A stretch of 64,000 nucleotides of DNA from Aphrophora alni (lineage: Eukaryota > Arthropoda > Insecta > Hemiptera > Aphrophoridae): NCBI GenBank assembly GCA_963513935.1, contig OY740768.1:16294590-16358589 (forward strand), given 5' to 3'. The notes under the pieces were generated by a model. The model ran no database searches, was not told the origin of the DNA, and was given only the letters and a program-made list of their open reading frames with translations. Of the stretch, positions 1-13,270 are shown piece by piece; within the stretch, counting starts at the first letter, position 1, and the number at the start of each line of letters is the position of its first letter. The position numbers and the translations under genes were made by a program.

Positions 1-3000
1 AATATACTTCAATCAAATCCCATTCACAAAACAATTCATTAATTATCATATCATGCACGTAGCCGATAAGCAGCACCGTAAAACAGCCTAATTCCCTCCT
101 TCTAACTGTTTCCATTAAAATGACAAACAAATTAGAACGCCTAAGAACACGCAGAACAACAGTGAACTGGAACCGTGTGATAAACCATAATCTACCAAAT
201 GTTATGTAAATATTGTCTGAGCTATTACAAAGTCAAACGAGACACCATTTTATAAAAACTTTCATGGAAATCATGAATAGATTTCAATATCAAATGGACC
301 ATGCTGGTTACACCCTAAAGTCAAAATTCCCTGAATAATTAACATACAATTTCCTCGGCTACAAATTCTTCAAAATCAACATGAATGTCCTACATATATA
401 AAAAAACGATGTTACTTGGACTAATAGTAGTATAAAATTGTTTTCTACATTTTATTGACTTGTAAAACCAAAAAGTTATCTCCACTAGCCAATTGTAACA
501 TTTGTATCGTCACTAACCCCCATATTGCAGTCAAACCTCTGTAATCAGTGAAATCTCGCCAGGGCACCATGTATTTTATGTCGATTCAATAATTTATTAA
601 GTGTTTGTAAGTATTTATGTTTTTGTTCGTTTTGTATTAACTTCTATACAATTTCAACTATCTCATTAATGAGTGATAAACTTTGACTTTTTGAAAACTG
701 TCAGAATTTATGTGATTAGAAGATGGGGTAACTCCAAACCATGGGAATAAAAATTTTATAACATAATTGAATAGAGAGAGTAGATTTCATTTTTATTAGC
801 ATTGTTATGATGTATAATAGTTTTCATACAACATTATCTATACTATAGACACATAGTAGAGTTATTGTGATTGAGAATGGTTAAAAAGTCATAATATAAA
901 TTCGAACGAAATGTATTTTACTTTTTCGCATTTTACTTAAACAGAGAGAAGAGAATGTTTGTAATCTTGTCAAAAGAACTAATGGAACTACTCGTACATG
1001 CCAATCATAGTAGTAATATTATAGAGGTCAAGAGATAGTATCATATTTTTTATAATGGACACAATTTTACTGGATGTCTTCAAAATGTTTTCAAAAAGTG
1101 TATATAACATTTCATGTGTTACCAACTCAAAAAGTAACACCAACATTTTTATTTATTCCAAATATCCTTTAAGAACAATGTGTGAACGATAGATTATCCA
1201 AACAAAATTGTATGAATTGGAATTATCAGTCGAAATTAAAATGAATTATGAACAATAACATTAACATTAACAAAATATACAAAAACCTTAAGATAATTTC
1301 AGGTATTATAACTAGTAATATATGTTGACCTTCATATGTATCATTCGATATATTAATCACTATTTAAAATCCCACAATTTGTAGCCCTTTTGTAAAAGAA
1401 AATAATATAAATCAATTTAATCTGAGTATGTGCCGTTCTGTAGCTATCATCACACAGATATATTTTACAAATCCAAATTTCCTGATTTAAACTTCCTAAC
1501 GGATATTTTTTCCAATAGCTAATTTTTCAATTATTTATAATATTCTTAATATTTAATTTACGTAGAAATTATAGAAATTTTAAAACCATGGTATTGTAAT
1601 TGAAATTGTAAGTTCACTTTTGTCACTACATTTGTTTTGCATCAAACGAAACGTTTATAGTTTTATTAAAGATGAATAGATTTTAATCGTTGGTATACAA
1701 ATCATCCTTCTGGATATATTATGTATTTGTATACCCCATGTAGAATTTCAAAATAATGTGTAAGATTAGGTTTTGAACTACATACTAAAAAGTATTGTGA
1801 TATCAACTTTAAATAAGTAATCATTGTTTATTGTTTAACAAATTAAAAAAATATACATTTATTGTAATATAAAAAATAAATAAATAATAATAATAAGGAA
1901 ATTTAATTAGCTATAGTTATTTTGCAAATTTTGTATTCGGAATCAACGTTTTTGAAAGTGTACGAAAATCATCCATCAGTTATTATCCTATTTTATAATA
2001 ATTTCAACCTAATTAACAACCTCTTTGACTTCCTGTAATTATTTGTTATTTTCATGTAAAATATGACAAATTATGCAGCTTGTCGTAATTTGAATAAAAT
2101 AGTCATTTTTACCATTCAAAATGAAGAACAAATACGTTTTATTTTTTAAGCTCTATTTTGTCTACTATTTTTTGTTATGCTTTTTCTTTTTATTGTTTCA
2201 AGATTATTTAACAACGTGCTTTAAAATATTAACTTTATCACAAAGTTAACTGTGGTCTAATTACAAATACTAGTATGCCAATCATTCATGTAAATATCCT
2301 CCTGAATAAATCATCAGTTTGTATAATAAAAGTATTTGTACAATAGTCACCTGCATTAACTACTAAATTGTAAGAATATTGATTGATAGCGAGCAACAAA
2401 AAAAATCCCTGCGTAAAGTGGTAACTTATATTATATCTAAATTGTTAACATTAAAAGTCAACAGCATATTGACAAATAACGAAGGCGAACTAGAATTCTC
2501 GATCTAACATAAGTATTGTGTCAAACATACGTATTACACAAAAACACATGTATTGTAACGATTACTAAAAAATAAACTTCTTGTAATTTAAACTACATGT
2601 GTTTAACAATATTAAAGTCAAATTTACAATTGAATAGAAGGCGTCATGCGAATTTTGTTATGCATACCGTTATTATTCTATACCCACATTTCACAGTTCA
2701 AGTTGTCGTTAGGCAAATTGACTCCATTTCAGGGAAATGATATACATATAAATTCTGTATCTTATTTAATACTATTTTATATACTACATTTTTCTTTCAA
2801 AATTATTCTTATCCTTTTTGTTTCTTTATCAGCAGATCGGTAATAAAAACAAACAAAAATAATACACGAAACACTTTCATTAAACACGCAAAAAATTAAT
2901 AACAAAAGTTTCGTGAGTCGGTTTGGTTAATGTTGTTTGTTCTTATCTCTCTTTAAATTCTGAAAATATTATCAAATATTTATTCAGGTTACATGTTTAT

Positions 3001-4870
3001 CGTTTTGGGTAGAGTTTAGTTTTTAATTTAAACTGAATTACTTTAGTTTTTATTCAACCTCTCTCTACAGAAGATCTGAATAATTACAATGATGAATTAT
3101 TAAGTTGTTGCCATATCATATTTGAAATTAAAATTCAAACTATAATGGCGTACTATTTTTATTTTATACAAATTTATATACACATTTTGATCAAATTATT
3201 CATTTACAAATTTAGTAGCTTCAATACTAATATTATAACTAATGTTTAATTAAAACAAAATATCTAAACACAGATACAGCTAGTGCAGCCCTTCATCATC
3301 ATAATGGGTTCTGTTATAATAACAGCCATCATGATAAGTGGGGCTTCTGTTTTACAAAAAGAACTTAAAGTAGAAAACTAAAATTGTATTACTATTTATT
3401 ATAAAGTAAAATATTTAATGTTAAATGTTTTTTTCAATAATAACAGAAATTAAATATTTAAAAAAATAAATGTGCAGTTTCAGAACTACAAAATTTGTCC
3501 TAGCTCTTCCAAAATGTCTTAAATTTGAACCATAAAATTTTATAAATAAATCTAAAAAGTATGTAGTTATCATGTTCACTAACGCTAATAGTATTGTGAC
3601 GCTGATTGCAATATTAATAGATTTTAAAGGTAATTAACCACAAATGAATATCATATTATAAATAAGTTAACTAAACCATTGTAAATCCAAATATATGAAC
3701 CTCTAATTTCAGTTTGTGTTAATAAGCTAAGAAGTGTTTGTTTGACCAATTAATTTTCAACTTTGTAAAAGTGTGTAGACTTTTAAAAGTAAGAAAGAAT
3801 TCAACGTCTGAAAATTGGATATTGCTGAAGTCGAAGGTTCCAACATAACATAATGGCGGCATAAAAGTTGAAAAGGAAATACTTGAACAAATTGATATAT
3901 TAAATTGCCTCTGTACAAATAAGAAAGAAAATACGTATTTAGAAGTCTATAAGTGAGAGAAAATATAGGAACTTAATAAATACAATTATAAAAAGTATAA
4001 TTATATAAAATAAATATAATATACTTGGTATATTGGGTTTATAAAAATATTTATTCAGATTTATGTAATAGATATAAAAAAAACTGGTATGCAACTTTAT
4101 CGTTGCTAATCTTGCCTTTACACATTTCTGATAGAGTTTTATCTCTAACAGATTTATGTTTCGGTTTTGTTTTTTGTGAACCATTCTTACATAAATGGTT
4201 TTGTCTTCACAAAATTTAATCTAGGATTCCTACTTGTTGTAGAAAATGTTTTATTATAGAAACAGCCACAGAACGCTTATACAATGGTGACATATTCTTT
4301 CATAAATAAATTAATAGGAAAAAAATGAAAATAAATTAAACCTGCTGTACCATGTAACCATCATGGGTGGCTTAGAAATATTTGTTTTTACAAATTAAGA
4401 ATATATGATTACATACTGCCTAAAATTTACCCTCTGTGCTATATAGGGAAAAAGATGAAAACGATGGCTTCCATACAAATGCACTTAATAAATAAACTCT
4501 TTCATCAACTTGTATCTGGAATTCCAAGCCGTTTTCCAAAACATAATGACTTTAAACCAATTTTAAAAAACTACTTTTAATATTATTTACTTTATTAACT
4601 GAAAGTGTAAAATTATACCGTCTCTCTGGAAGTTATAACCATTATATCAACGTTCATAATTAATGAACTTAAATAATAAATATTATCTTTTAGTAGTAAA
4701 TTTAAACGGCTTAAGTAAACCTTTTTACACGTTTGTTTATGTTGTACAAAACAAATGATTATGTTTATTATTATGATGTATTTGAGTACTATTGAATTTT
4801 CGAACCCTAAATAGAGACAATAATGACGTATCAGATTTTGAACTGACAACAAAACAGTATATTCGATTGA
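1..4870. other. AT-rich noncoding stretch
   Basis: No open frame above about 80 codons with coding character; the small ones present are AT-rich and hydrophobic, as expected by chance. The one patch worth noting is 3280-3346 (minus), discussed as a finding. Confidence 0.7.
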
Positions 4871-4878
4871 TTGAAAAT

Positions 4879-4899
4879 ATATATATATATATATATAGG
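4879..4899. repeat. (AT)n microsatellite
   Basis: About 10 AT units just left of the 4961-5380 foldback. Confidence 0.9.
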
Positions 4900-4960
4900 T
4901 GCTACGTGGGGCTTAGATGCGTGCAACATGTTAATCTTGGGAAATACCATTTTGCTCTAA

Positions 4961-5216
4961 TTTAATTGAGGTACTTACGTATTAACGCCACCGCAGCAGA
5001 AGTTGCGCTAATGCGCATGCGCCAATAAAGAGCAAACTGGTTTAAGGGAAGTAGAATTCCATTTTGTTCTTTGAGATTTATATACTTTCATTTTAGGATT
5101 TGTCGCACAAATTTTAGGTGTAGATTGACGGCACTTCGCTTTTAAAGCTCATATTTATCCATGATCTAATTTCAAATTATTAACTTCAATAAACTTACGA
5201 AAGGTTTGGCCAGGTG

Positions 5217-5263
<47 letters not shown>

Positions 5264-5380
5264 CTACCTGGCCAAACCTGTCGTGATATATAATTATATC
5301 GCAAAGTAAGCAAATATTGGTGCATGCGTATTAGCGCAACTTCTGCTGCGGTGGCGTTAATACGTAAGTACCTTAATTTA
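4961..5380. mobile_element. Nested foldback with ~65-bp arms and inner AT hairpin
   Basis: Outer arms 4961-5027 and 5315-5380 are inverted copies containing GGTACTTACGTATTAACGCC and CCGCAGCAGAAGTTGCGCTA. Inside, a second inverted repeat (5197-5220 and 5262-5285, core AGGTTTGGCCAGGT) is separated by a pure (TA)n loop. So two palindromes are nested. No coding capacity and no hammerhead-like core was found in this one. Confidence 0.7.
5221..5262. repeat. (TA)n microsatellite in hairpin loop
   Basis: About 21 TA units forming the loop between the inverted arms 5197-5220 and 5262-5285. Confidence 0.95.
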
Positions 5381-5529
5381 TTTTGATTTTTAACGGGGTT
5401 CCAGTAGATTTGATTACTCGAATCAATGCCACTTTTACACAAGAGGTGATTAGATTTATAGGTTAAAATAAGTACCTCGACGAGATTGAACAATCTAAAG
5501 CTTGTATAATATTAAGAGAGACTAAAAAT

Positions 5530-6660
5530 ATTTAAAAATATAAAGTTGTTTTTCTTATAAATAAATTGAGTAATCAAAATAACATCGACTTTTTTTTAGA
5601 GTTACCTACGTTAAGTTGTTGTAAAAATTGTTTTTAATGTTAATTCTAAAGATAAATATGCATTATTTTAAATACATCTCTCTCAAAATATAATTATATA
5701 CATTTCCTAGTTAAATAAACTACTTTATTATGTAATACACAATTTATTACTTACTATACATAAGGAAAATATCCTCATAATAATCGTATTTATGGAATTT
5801 CAAATTATATTTTATATTAGTGTAATTACAGATTTATACGGTCTGAGCACATGCCAAGCTTCGTGGTACTTTCATTATCATAACGATAAAAAATTATGAA
5901 ATTTGATAACATTTATTGTAAATGGCAAAATAAACAAAGTTTTATATAAATCAAATTCGTTATGTAATTATTGCTAATTAAGAAATTCTTACAATTAGGA
6001 ATAATATATTAAGGAGAGATCGGAGTATACACATTTATACTGCAAATAAGAAAGGCATCATTACCCGATTTTAATATGTATGAAGGTTAACAGTAGTTTA
6101 ATTGAACAAGCTGCAAAACATATAATTTATTTAGGTATGAAAAATACAAAGATGTGAAATGATTATTAAAAAATAATATTACATCACTTTTATTGTGAAT
6201 ATTTCATAGTGTAACATTTGGAACAATTTCGTCTAGTTATTCTAAGGAATTTCCATGAATATTTTCTTCACTCGTGTTCGATGAATGTAATTCTACAAAC
6301 AGAAGGGGCAGTATGTATTATATAAAGCTTTGAAAATATTATAAACAAACAATTTTTGTGTGGCTGAAGGTATCATTAATTCTAAAATAAAAATGTTGCC
6401 ACTTGAAAAAAAAATCCATTCATGCGAGAATTTCTATAAATTTAATTTAAACCGATCCTAGAACGGCTTATCTTATCTATCCCAGAACCGGATCATCTGC
6501 ACCTTATTATATCTACTTTTAAGTTTAGAAATACGTTTATTTAACGGGCGATATAAATTTTTTGGTCTAATTTATTTACACTGGTTTTAGAGGTTTTAAA
6601 AATTTTATTGTGACTCTTTTAATTGAAAATTTGAGTTTGATTTTTCAGATATATGGTTTA
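5530..6660. other. AT-rich noncoding stretch
   Basis: No supported feature seen. Confidence 0.65.
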
Positions 6661-6661
6661 G

Positions 6662-6663
<2 letters not shown>

Positions 6664-6700
<37 letters not shown>
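6664..6700. repeat. (AT)n microsatellite
   Basis: About 18 AT units before the first 45-bp direct repeat. Confidence 0.95.
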
Positions 6701-6703
<3 letters not shown>

Positions 6704-6740
6704 AATCTACACAGTAGCTAATGACTTTTCCATACTTTTG

Positions 6741-6742
<2 letters not shown>

Positions 6743-6782
<40 letters not shown>
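6743..6782. repeat. (AT)n microsatellite
   Basis: About 20 AT units between the first direct repeat and the perfect 46-bp arm at 6781. Confidence 0.95.
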
Positions 6783-6785
<3 letters not shown>

Positions 6786-7012
6786 ACTTACGTCGTCTCA
6801 TACACACTGATTATTGTCTCCAACCGTACGGGACTGGCCAGCCACCTGACAGGACATAAAGTGTAAGCATGTGTGTCTGTAATGTGTGTTGTGTAGTGTT
6901 TTTATGTTAATGACGAAGCAGTAGCAGATAAACCCTGATGATGCTGAATAATTGAAGGAGCGAAACCGGTTGGAGACAATAATCAGTGTGTATGAGACGA
7001 CGTAAGTAACAT
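6781..7012. mobile_element. Foldback element with perfect 46-bp arms
   Basis: 6781-6826 and 6967-7012 are exact reverse complements over 46 bp, around a 140-bp loop. The right half carries a hammerhead-like motif on the plus strand (6931-6975). The element and an AT tract lie between two near-identical 45-bp direct repeats (6700-6745 and 7088-7132), as if the flank had been duplicated on insertion. Confidence 0.75.
6931..6975 (+). ncRNA. Hammerhead-ribozyme-like motif (family B)
   Basis: CTGATGA (perfect core) at 6935-6941, extra U, stem II GCT/AGC closing a loop of about 13 nt, GAAA at 6962-6965, self-complementary stem III ACCGGT, U at 6971 (GUU triplet). Stem I is short (CC with GG). The left arm's equivalent has lost the core. 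Confidence 0.45.
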
Positions 7013-7060
7013 ATTTATAAATAAATATACTCATACGATAAAAATGCTAATAAAGAAGCT

Positions 7061-7079
7061 AATATATATATATATATAT
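7061..7079. repeat. (AT)n microsatellite
   Basis: About 9 AT units between the foldback and the second 45-bp direct repeat. Confidence 0.9.
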
Positions 7080-7139
7080 CTTTACATAAGGAATCTGCAC
7101 AGTAGCTAATGAATTTTCCATACTTTTGTTATTTTCTCA

Positions 7140-10100
7140 GTCCTGTTTTTTCTTTGAGTCATTTTCTACTCTTTTATCAATAGCCTATTTCGGATATACG
7201 TTATTTAATATATCTCATTATATGCGAGTTTGATGACATGTGGTTTTTAGTTGTATCTTGTTGAAACATCCCAAATGACACATTGCTTTTTTTCGTAGAG
7301 TTATTGTATAGGAAAAGTACTTTCTGCTATTTAGTCTAAACTCCAGACCTCGTCATAATAGAAACTAGATTATATTTAACACTAAATAACAGAAACTTTT
7401 GAATACTATAACCGAACAAAGTGTCATAATTAACTAAAATATTCATAATATACCATTTAATTTTATAATGATATATAATGTTGGGGTGGTGTTGTAGTTG
7501 TTATATAATCCCTCCCTTCATACACTGAAAATAGTGTCCTTTTGCTTCTGAGATTTGCAAAAGCATAAAAATTAGTATCAAAATAAATCAGCAAGCCTGG
7601 TGGTGACACCTGACAGCATATTTTATGAAGTTCATTAAAACTCAGACAGGAGGCAAATCCTTGGACTTTAGTTCAAAAGTGATTATCTCCGAGCAAGGTG
7701 CATTTTCAATATCAAAGTTCTGTACATCGTCTTTGTGAAAATGTTTCAGCCTTTATTAAGAATTTAATTAATAAATTAAAGAATTTGTTACTCATTAATG
7801 ACGTAAATAGATATTAAAACAAAATTCCTAATGACAGATACACCTTTATCATTATACCAGGCTGCATTGGGACTCAATAACTTTTAGATTTACAACATCA
7901 ATTTTAAAATTAAAACACTGCGCTTGTTTATTGTGTAGAATATATGATTTTAGAAGGAATACATTTTTGTTTATGTTATTATATACAAAATATATCCAAA
8001 TTACACAGTTTAAAAAAAAATTAACATAAAAACAGCCAAACCGTCTCAGAACCACACATTGCTCTGCTAATTATTGCAACATTTTTTTTTTTAATTTGAA
8101 CAGTAAAGTGTTGCATCTGAAGCAACAAAACAACTAATAATCATGGCAATGCGTGCTTATAATGTTACTTCATTTATTGTATTTTAAATACTCATCACCA
8201 ATTATCCATTTATCGTAGAGCAAGTAGGATGATGTTAAATATATTTTGAAATTCAGCAAAATTATTAATTTATACTGAATACAAATTATGTCAAGAGAAT
8301 ACTAAAGTATTTGGGAAAAAGTAATTAACGTTTGTAAGTACAGTTCATTTTCCATAAATCAAATCATTATTTAGAAATTTTATATATTATAACTTTTATA
8401 ATTGGTATTTATAGCTCTTAATTTGATATAGAATGAAAACAATCAAAATAACAATAATTCAGACATTATGTAATAATACTAATTTATATAGTCCGTTTCC
8501 TAGAAATGATTTATTGCTCTATAGTTATAATTTATTTTCATTAAATCCCATTGAAAACACACATGCATAATATGATGCATATTATGTATATTGATATATA
8601 TTATAGTGGACAACAGAAATATATGATCGATTCTATCATTAAAGTCAAAACAGTTTTAGGAATGATTATATTATTTTATTTACAACTAATAGAGTAATAT
8701 TGATTAACAAGTAGGGAGTATTACATTGAAATTGTGTTCGAAATACATTTAGGGATAACCAAAAATAATATTAACAATAATTAATAAATAGTAATAACAA
8801 TGAAGCATAATTAATCTAAACATTATAATATGTGTATATTGAAATCAACTTGTCATACATCAGTTGCGAATTACTTTATGTTTTGCTTCTTACTGACGTA
8901 CCACCCAAAGTGGTCCTAAAGTTATTTCTGGTTTTTCCCTATAACTCCCACTCCTGCATATTTCGGGAATAACTGGAGACGCCAAACACGTTTTAAGGGC
9001 TCGTTTTGTTATACTACACTTGAGAAAAACTTCATCAAAATAGTTTCACTCGATTTTGAGGAAATTGTAAATCTGTGTAACAGCAGACACCAGCAAATTT
9101 TTAATTAAGGGGCAAAAACCTACTCGATACACCTACAACCCAAATTTGATTAAACTCTGTCCTCTCGTCTGGGCTGTAGATTTCTACACATTCGACCAAT
9201 AGACAGTTTGCAAACAGACTTCATTCCGAAGAAAGATTGGTTTGAAATCGGTAAACTAACACACCCGCCAATTACTACACACCAAATTTTGGACGAAGCC
9301 AATCAAGAAAAGGAGTAAAAGATAATAAATGACACAAATATTGTGAAGAATAATTACATTTATTACCAGATTTGGAAAAAATAATTTTTTTTTTCATTAT
9401 ACCAATTTTATATTACACAGATATATAAAGAGAAACTATTCACACATTAAACAAGGTAATATAACTATAATTTATAATGTAATGCTATATAATTTATAAC
9501 TTTGTGTAATTTGAATAATTATCTAATAAACAAAACATGTACACTCCAAAAACAGATGCAGTTTTCAAGTGATTGACATAAAGTTAAAGGAATTAAACAT
9601 GAAATTGCAATCAGTGGTTACATTAGTCAACTATTTATTCACTAGATACTATGGTTAACAAAACATGATTGAATTCAGAAACAGTATAAATCGTTTCTCC
9701 TTTAAACAGCTGATGAACAATTTTGCTGCAAATCAGTATCATGTGTTTTGGTTAACTGCTGATTCTCTTATTAATTTCTGTTCAATAAGTACAATAACAC
9801 TATTGCTTACTAGTGTGTTGGTTTTATCTTGCATACAATATGTTTCATTATGGAATTTGACAATGAATCTAGTAATGGAATAATAAAATTTCAAAAAAAA
9901 ATCATAATATTTTATTGTAAAATAATAAATATATATAATACTAAATCCCACAATAACAAAGGGAACGATTACATATTTTTTATCAGAAATCTTGTAAAAT
10001 TTATTTATTTAATTTAAGATAGTTTTGTTTAATTATTGTTGTAAAATAATTTGACTTTGAATTAATATTACATCATTTAAAATATAGATATAATGTAAGC

Positions 10101-12730
10101 TTTCAAACATGAACAAGTCGTATACCACTCCATTGTTTAATTATTGCAATGAAACAGTATCTCTTATGTTGTAAGTTTAGCTTTACAAATCACTAACGTA
10201 GGGAAAGATTGTAAAGTGTAGTGTTTCTAGTTGATACCATAAAAATATATATATATCTTTGATATATTCAATATTTAATAGTTTCACATTGAATTGAGGT
10301 ATAACAAAGTTTCAAATATTTTGGTTTCCTTTTTAATACTCTTATTAAAAATAAATGGCCAGCCCCTTGTACACTGAATATTATATATATGTGTCTTTAT
10401 ATGTAAATTTAATATTATTTAAAATGTATTAAGTGTAACATTGAATAATGCCTTTAATTTTATTTGTATTTTTTTATTATATGCTTTTGTAATTTTTGAA
10501 TGCAATTAGTTATTGATCTGTTTCTACAAGATATGACTATAATATTAAAACTTAAATAGTATTTCAATCTATCTTATTATTACACAATAAAAGTCGAATT
10601 GTTCCAAACGTTGTTTAAAAACCTAAAAAGTAAAAACTTTTAATAACAATAATAAAATTTTTCATTTTGATAATAATGTTTAAAAGTTAAGGGTAGCAAG
10701 CGTAAAAGTTTCCAAATGCTAGCTTTCTTACACATATAAGATTACTAAAATGAAAATCGGAAGTTTAATCCAATCTTTGATACTGAACTAAAAAAAAATA
10801 TTATAGAGAAGATGTCAAATATAATAATTCAAAATTATTCATTAATTAAGTTCTAAGGAAGCGACTTTCAATTCATGATATTATAATACGGTATAATATA
10901 CATTTGTTTGTTGAATAACTTTTATAATATTTTGTATCATCAAAAAGGCACGAATAAATTTAGGAAAGCTCAGAATTTACTTAATTTTTAGAAAATTTTG
11001 TGAATTGCCTATGTATAAAAATATAACCAATCTTTGAAATACACACTTTTTCGGCGGATCTTTTGTGAAATCTCTTAGTTCTATATGACTACTCTAAGGC
11101 TAACAAGATGTTTAATTAGAATTGGTTCTAAGTTAAAGTGTTTTCATGTAAATTAATTAAGTTTATTATCATTTTGGCATACTATTATAAAAACTGTACA
11201 TTAAATTAAAAGGAAAGAAAGAGTTATTATAAAGATATTTAAGTCCATTAACTTAATTTATTAGATGTTATTTTTGTTTCTTTTTATACATAGTTTTGTT
11301 TCAGCTACCAGAACTATTAAGAATGAATATCAAAATAATTTCCTTATATTTCTCATGAGACGTTTGCTTTGAAATAATTGACATTTTACTTCAAATGTAA
11401 AATTCTATAACAAAATTCAAGTTGAATAAATATGTGCGATACATTTTTTATAAAGTTAAAGATACTAAACTGCTAGTTTAAACTTTCAACGTTTTGAGTG
11501 TGATAACAGTTTAATACATTGGTTTTATATTTTATTGAATGGTTTAATTTAAAACTAAAAAATTTCATTTATTGTACTTTAAGTGTAAGTTATAATTTCA
11601 AACATCCATTCTTATATATTATTTTTCTTTTTGTTATTAAACCATTATTTTGTATTATATAAAATTTATTTACCCTTTTCAGTGTTCTTCAATAAAAACA
11701 TTTGAATGGAGAAATAGATGCCTTTCTCTATTATAATATAGTAAGAACTGAAAAGAACAACAAATATATTATCAAAATGTTTTGATGTATTTTTTATTTT
11801 TTCTATTGAACGATTTGATTTAAATCACATAAACAAAAATAAAGTCATATGTAAATTAATTGTCTGGACAAGTTCATTATGTCACCTCTTAAAATATTAC
11901 TTAAATAGACCACAGTGATGAACAAAATAACTAATCTTTGTATCTCCATTATCGTTCGCTATGTACGATTTCCTCTTCAAAACGTAATGAGATATGTTAA
12001 TAATAATGATCTGTTATTTAATAATGGAAAGGTGGAACTAAATTGTTACGACTTTTTATTCAGTATGTCTGTTTTCTCTAACTAGTTTATAGTTTCTCTA
12101 TATATAGTGCTCTGGAGTATAGTTTTCACAGAAAATTCCATTTATACTCCTCTCCTCAAACTAATCGTCATTTTATATAATAAATACTTTCCTCATAAAT
12201 AGTTACATATATTTTAAATATATGTGCAATTACTTCTAATTTAATGGTTCATTTTTAAGAACTATGTTCTGAGCCAATAAATGTTTTATTCTGGAACAAT
12301 TTCAGCTATATTTACAAAAAAATATATTTTTTCTACTTTTGTTATAATGTAATGTTATAAGTTAAAAAAAAACAAAAAACAAATCCATTTCAACAAGACT
12401 ATTATTTCGAATATTGAATTGTAGTCCAAAATAAATCTCTGTGTTAACGACGTTTTCGTGCCTCTTTAGTTTCATAGTCTAACATTGAAATAGAGAATAT
12501 CCTTCAGAAAAGTTTAAAAAAACTAAAAACTTACGTCAAACATTGACAAATTTTAATCAGTACGATTTGAATTAAGAATACTTTGAACGCAGTCCAAAAA
12601 AACCCAGATTAAGCGCTTAACACTAAGTAAAACATTTATAACAGTAAAAAATAACAATAGTCTCTGTACACTGTAGTAATACATATCACAAAATCTTAGT
12701 GTCTAATTGAGCTCTTTTCCTTGTTTTTAG
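7140..12730. other. AT-rich noncoding stretch with one GC-richer patch
   Basis: No gene supported. 8890-9310 is GC-richer, with sharp edges and no open frame, and looks like an old repeat that I cannot classify. The rest is plain AT-rich DNA. Confidence 0.6.
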
Positions 12731-12820
12731 GTTGGTATTACAAGTCTGGCCGACACCTGGCTGCTCTGCAGGGTTCGTGCCTCCGTAAGAGCCGAATATG
12801 TGTCGTATTGTCCGTTACAG
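12731..12820 (+). other. Exon-like island with consensus splice sites, unrecognised
   Basis: A 90-bp segment much richer in GC than its surroundings, preceded by a T-rich tract ending in ttttag and followed by gtgagt. Two frames are open. One reads WYYKSGRHLAALQGSCLRKS then RICVVLSVT; the other VGITSLADTWLLCRVRASVR then AEYVSYCPLQ. I recognise neither. It could be an internal coding exon of a plus-strand gene with large introns, or a piece of repeat: GGGTTCGTGCC resembles an RNA polymerase III B box, but the A-box spacing is too short. Confidence 0.35.
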
Positions 12821-13270
12821 GTGAGTCGTAAGCGTTTGTGCGGAATAACCTGAGTCCAGATTTTGTCTCTCTATACAAAGAAGAGAACTCAATTAATACA
12901 TATTTAAAAAAATTTACTAAAGAATTAAATAAAATTGGTAAAGTATATTTATAAGGAATAATATACACCGAAAATTAGTGAGTATACGTTAGAAATCACA
13001 ATACTTAAACACTAATAACAAGAAATTCTTTGTAAAAATTCTAGATACTAATAAAGAAGATTATTCGTCATCTAGATCAGTAAAATTGTTTTGCATCGAT
13101 GTGAATGTTTCATAATTTTTTTAATTTATGGTAATTATTTGAAAATTTGAAACCATATACAGTGTGTAATAAATATGGAAAGGGCTTAATATTTCAAGAA
13201 CTACTTCAAATTAAAAATGTTCTACATCTCAATTTAAAACTCCAAACATGAACTATATAGATGGTGATAC

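Larger units (their letters stand above)
6700..7132 (+). repeat. 45-bp direct repeats flanking the 6781-7012 foldback
   Basis: Copies at 6700-6745 and 7088-7132 (AAGGAATCT(a/g)CACAGTAGC, then TAATGA(c/a)TTTTCCATAC, then TTTTGTTAT) differ at only two positions in about 45. The first copy is bounded on both sides by long AT microsatellites and the second is preceded by one. Confidence 0.75.

Noticed and set aside
5155..5493. 112-codon open frame on the minus strand
   Set aside because: It runs through the TA loop and the arms of the foldback; its repeated Tyr-Ile stretch is the microsatellite.
12731..12820. Inotocin precursor or another Cys-containing neuropeptide
   Set aside because: No CLITNCPRG-like peptide, dibasic cleavage pattern or neurophysin cysteine pattern is present in either open frame.
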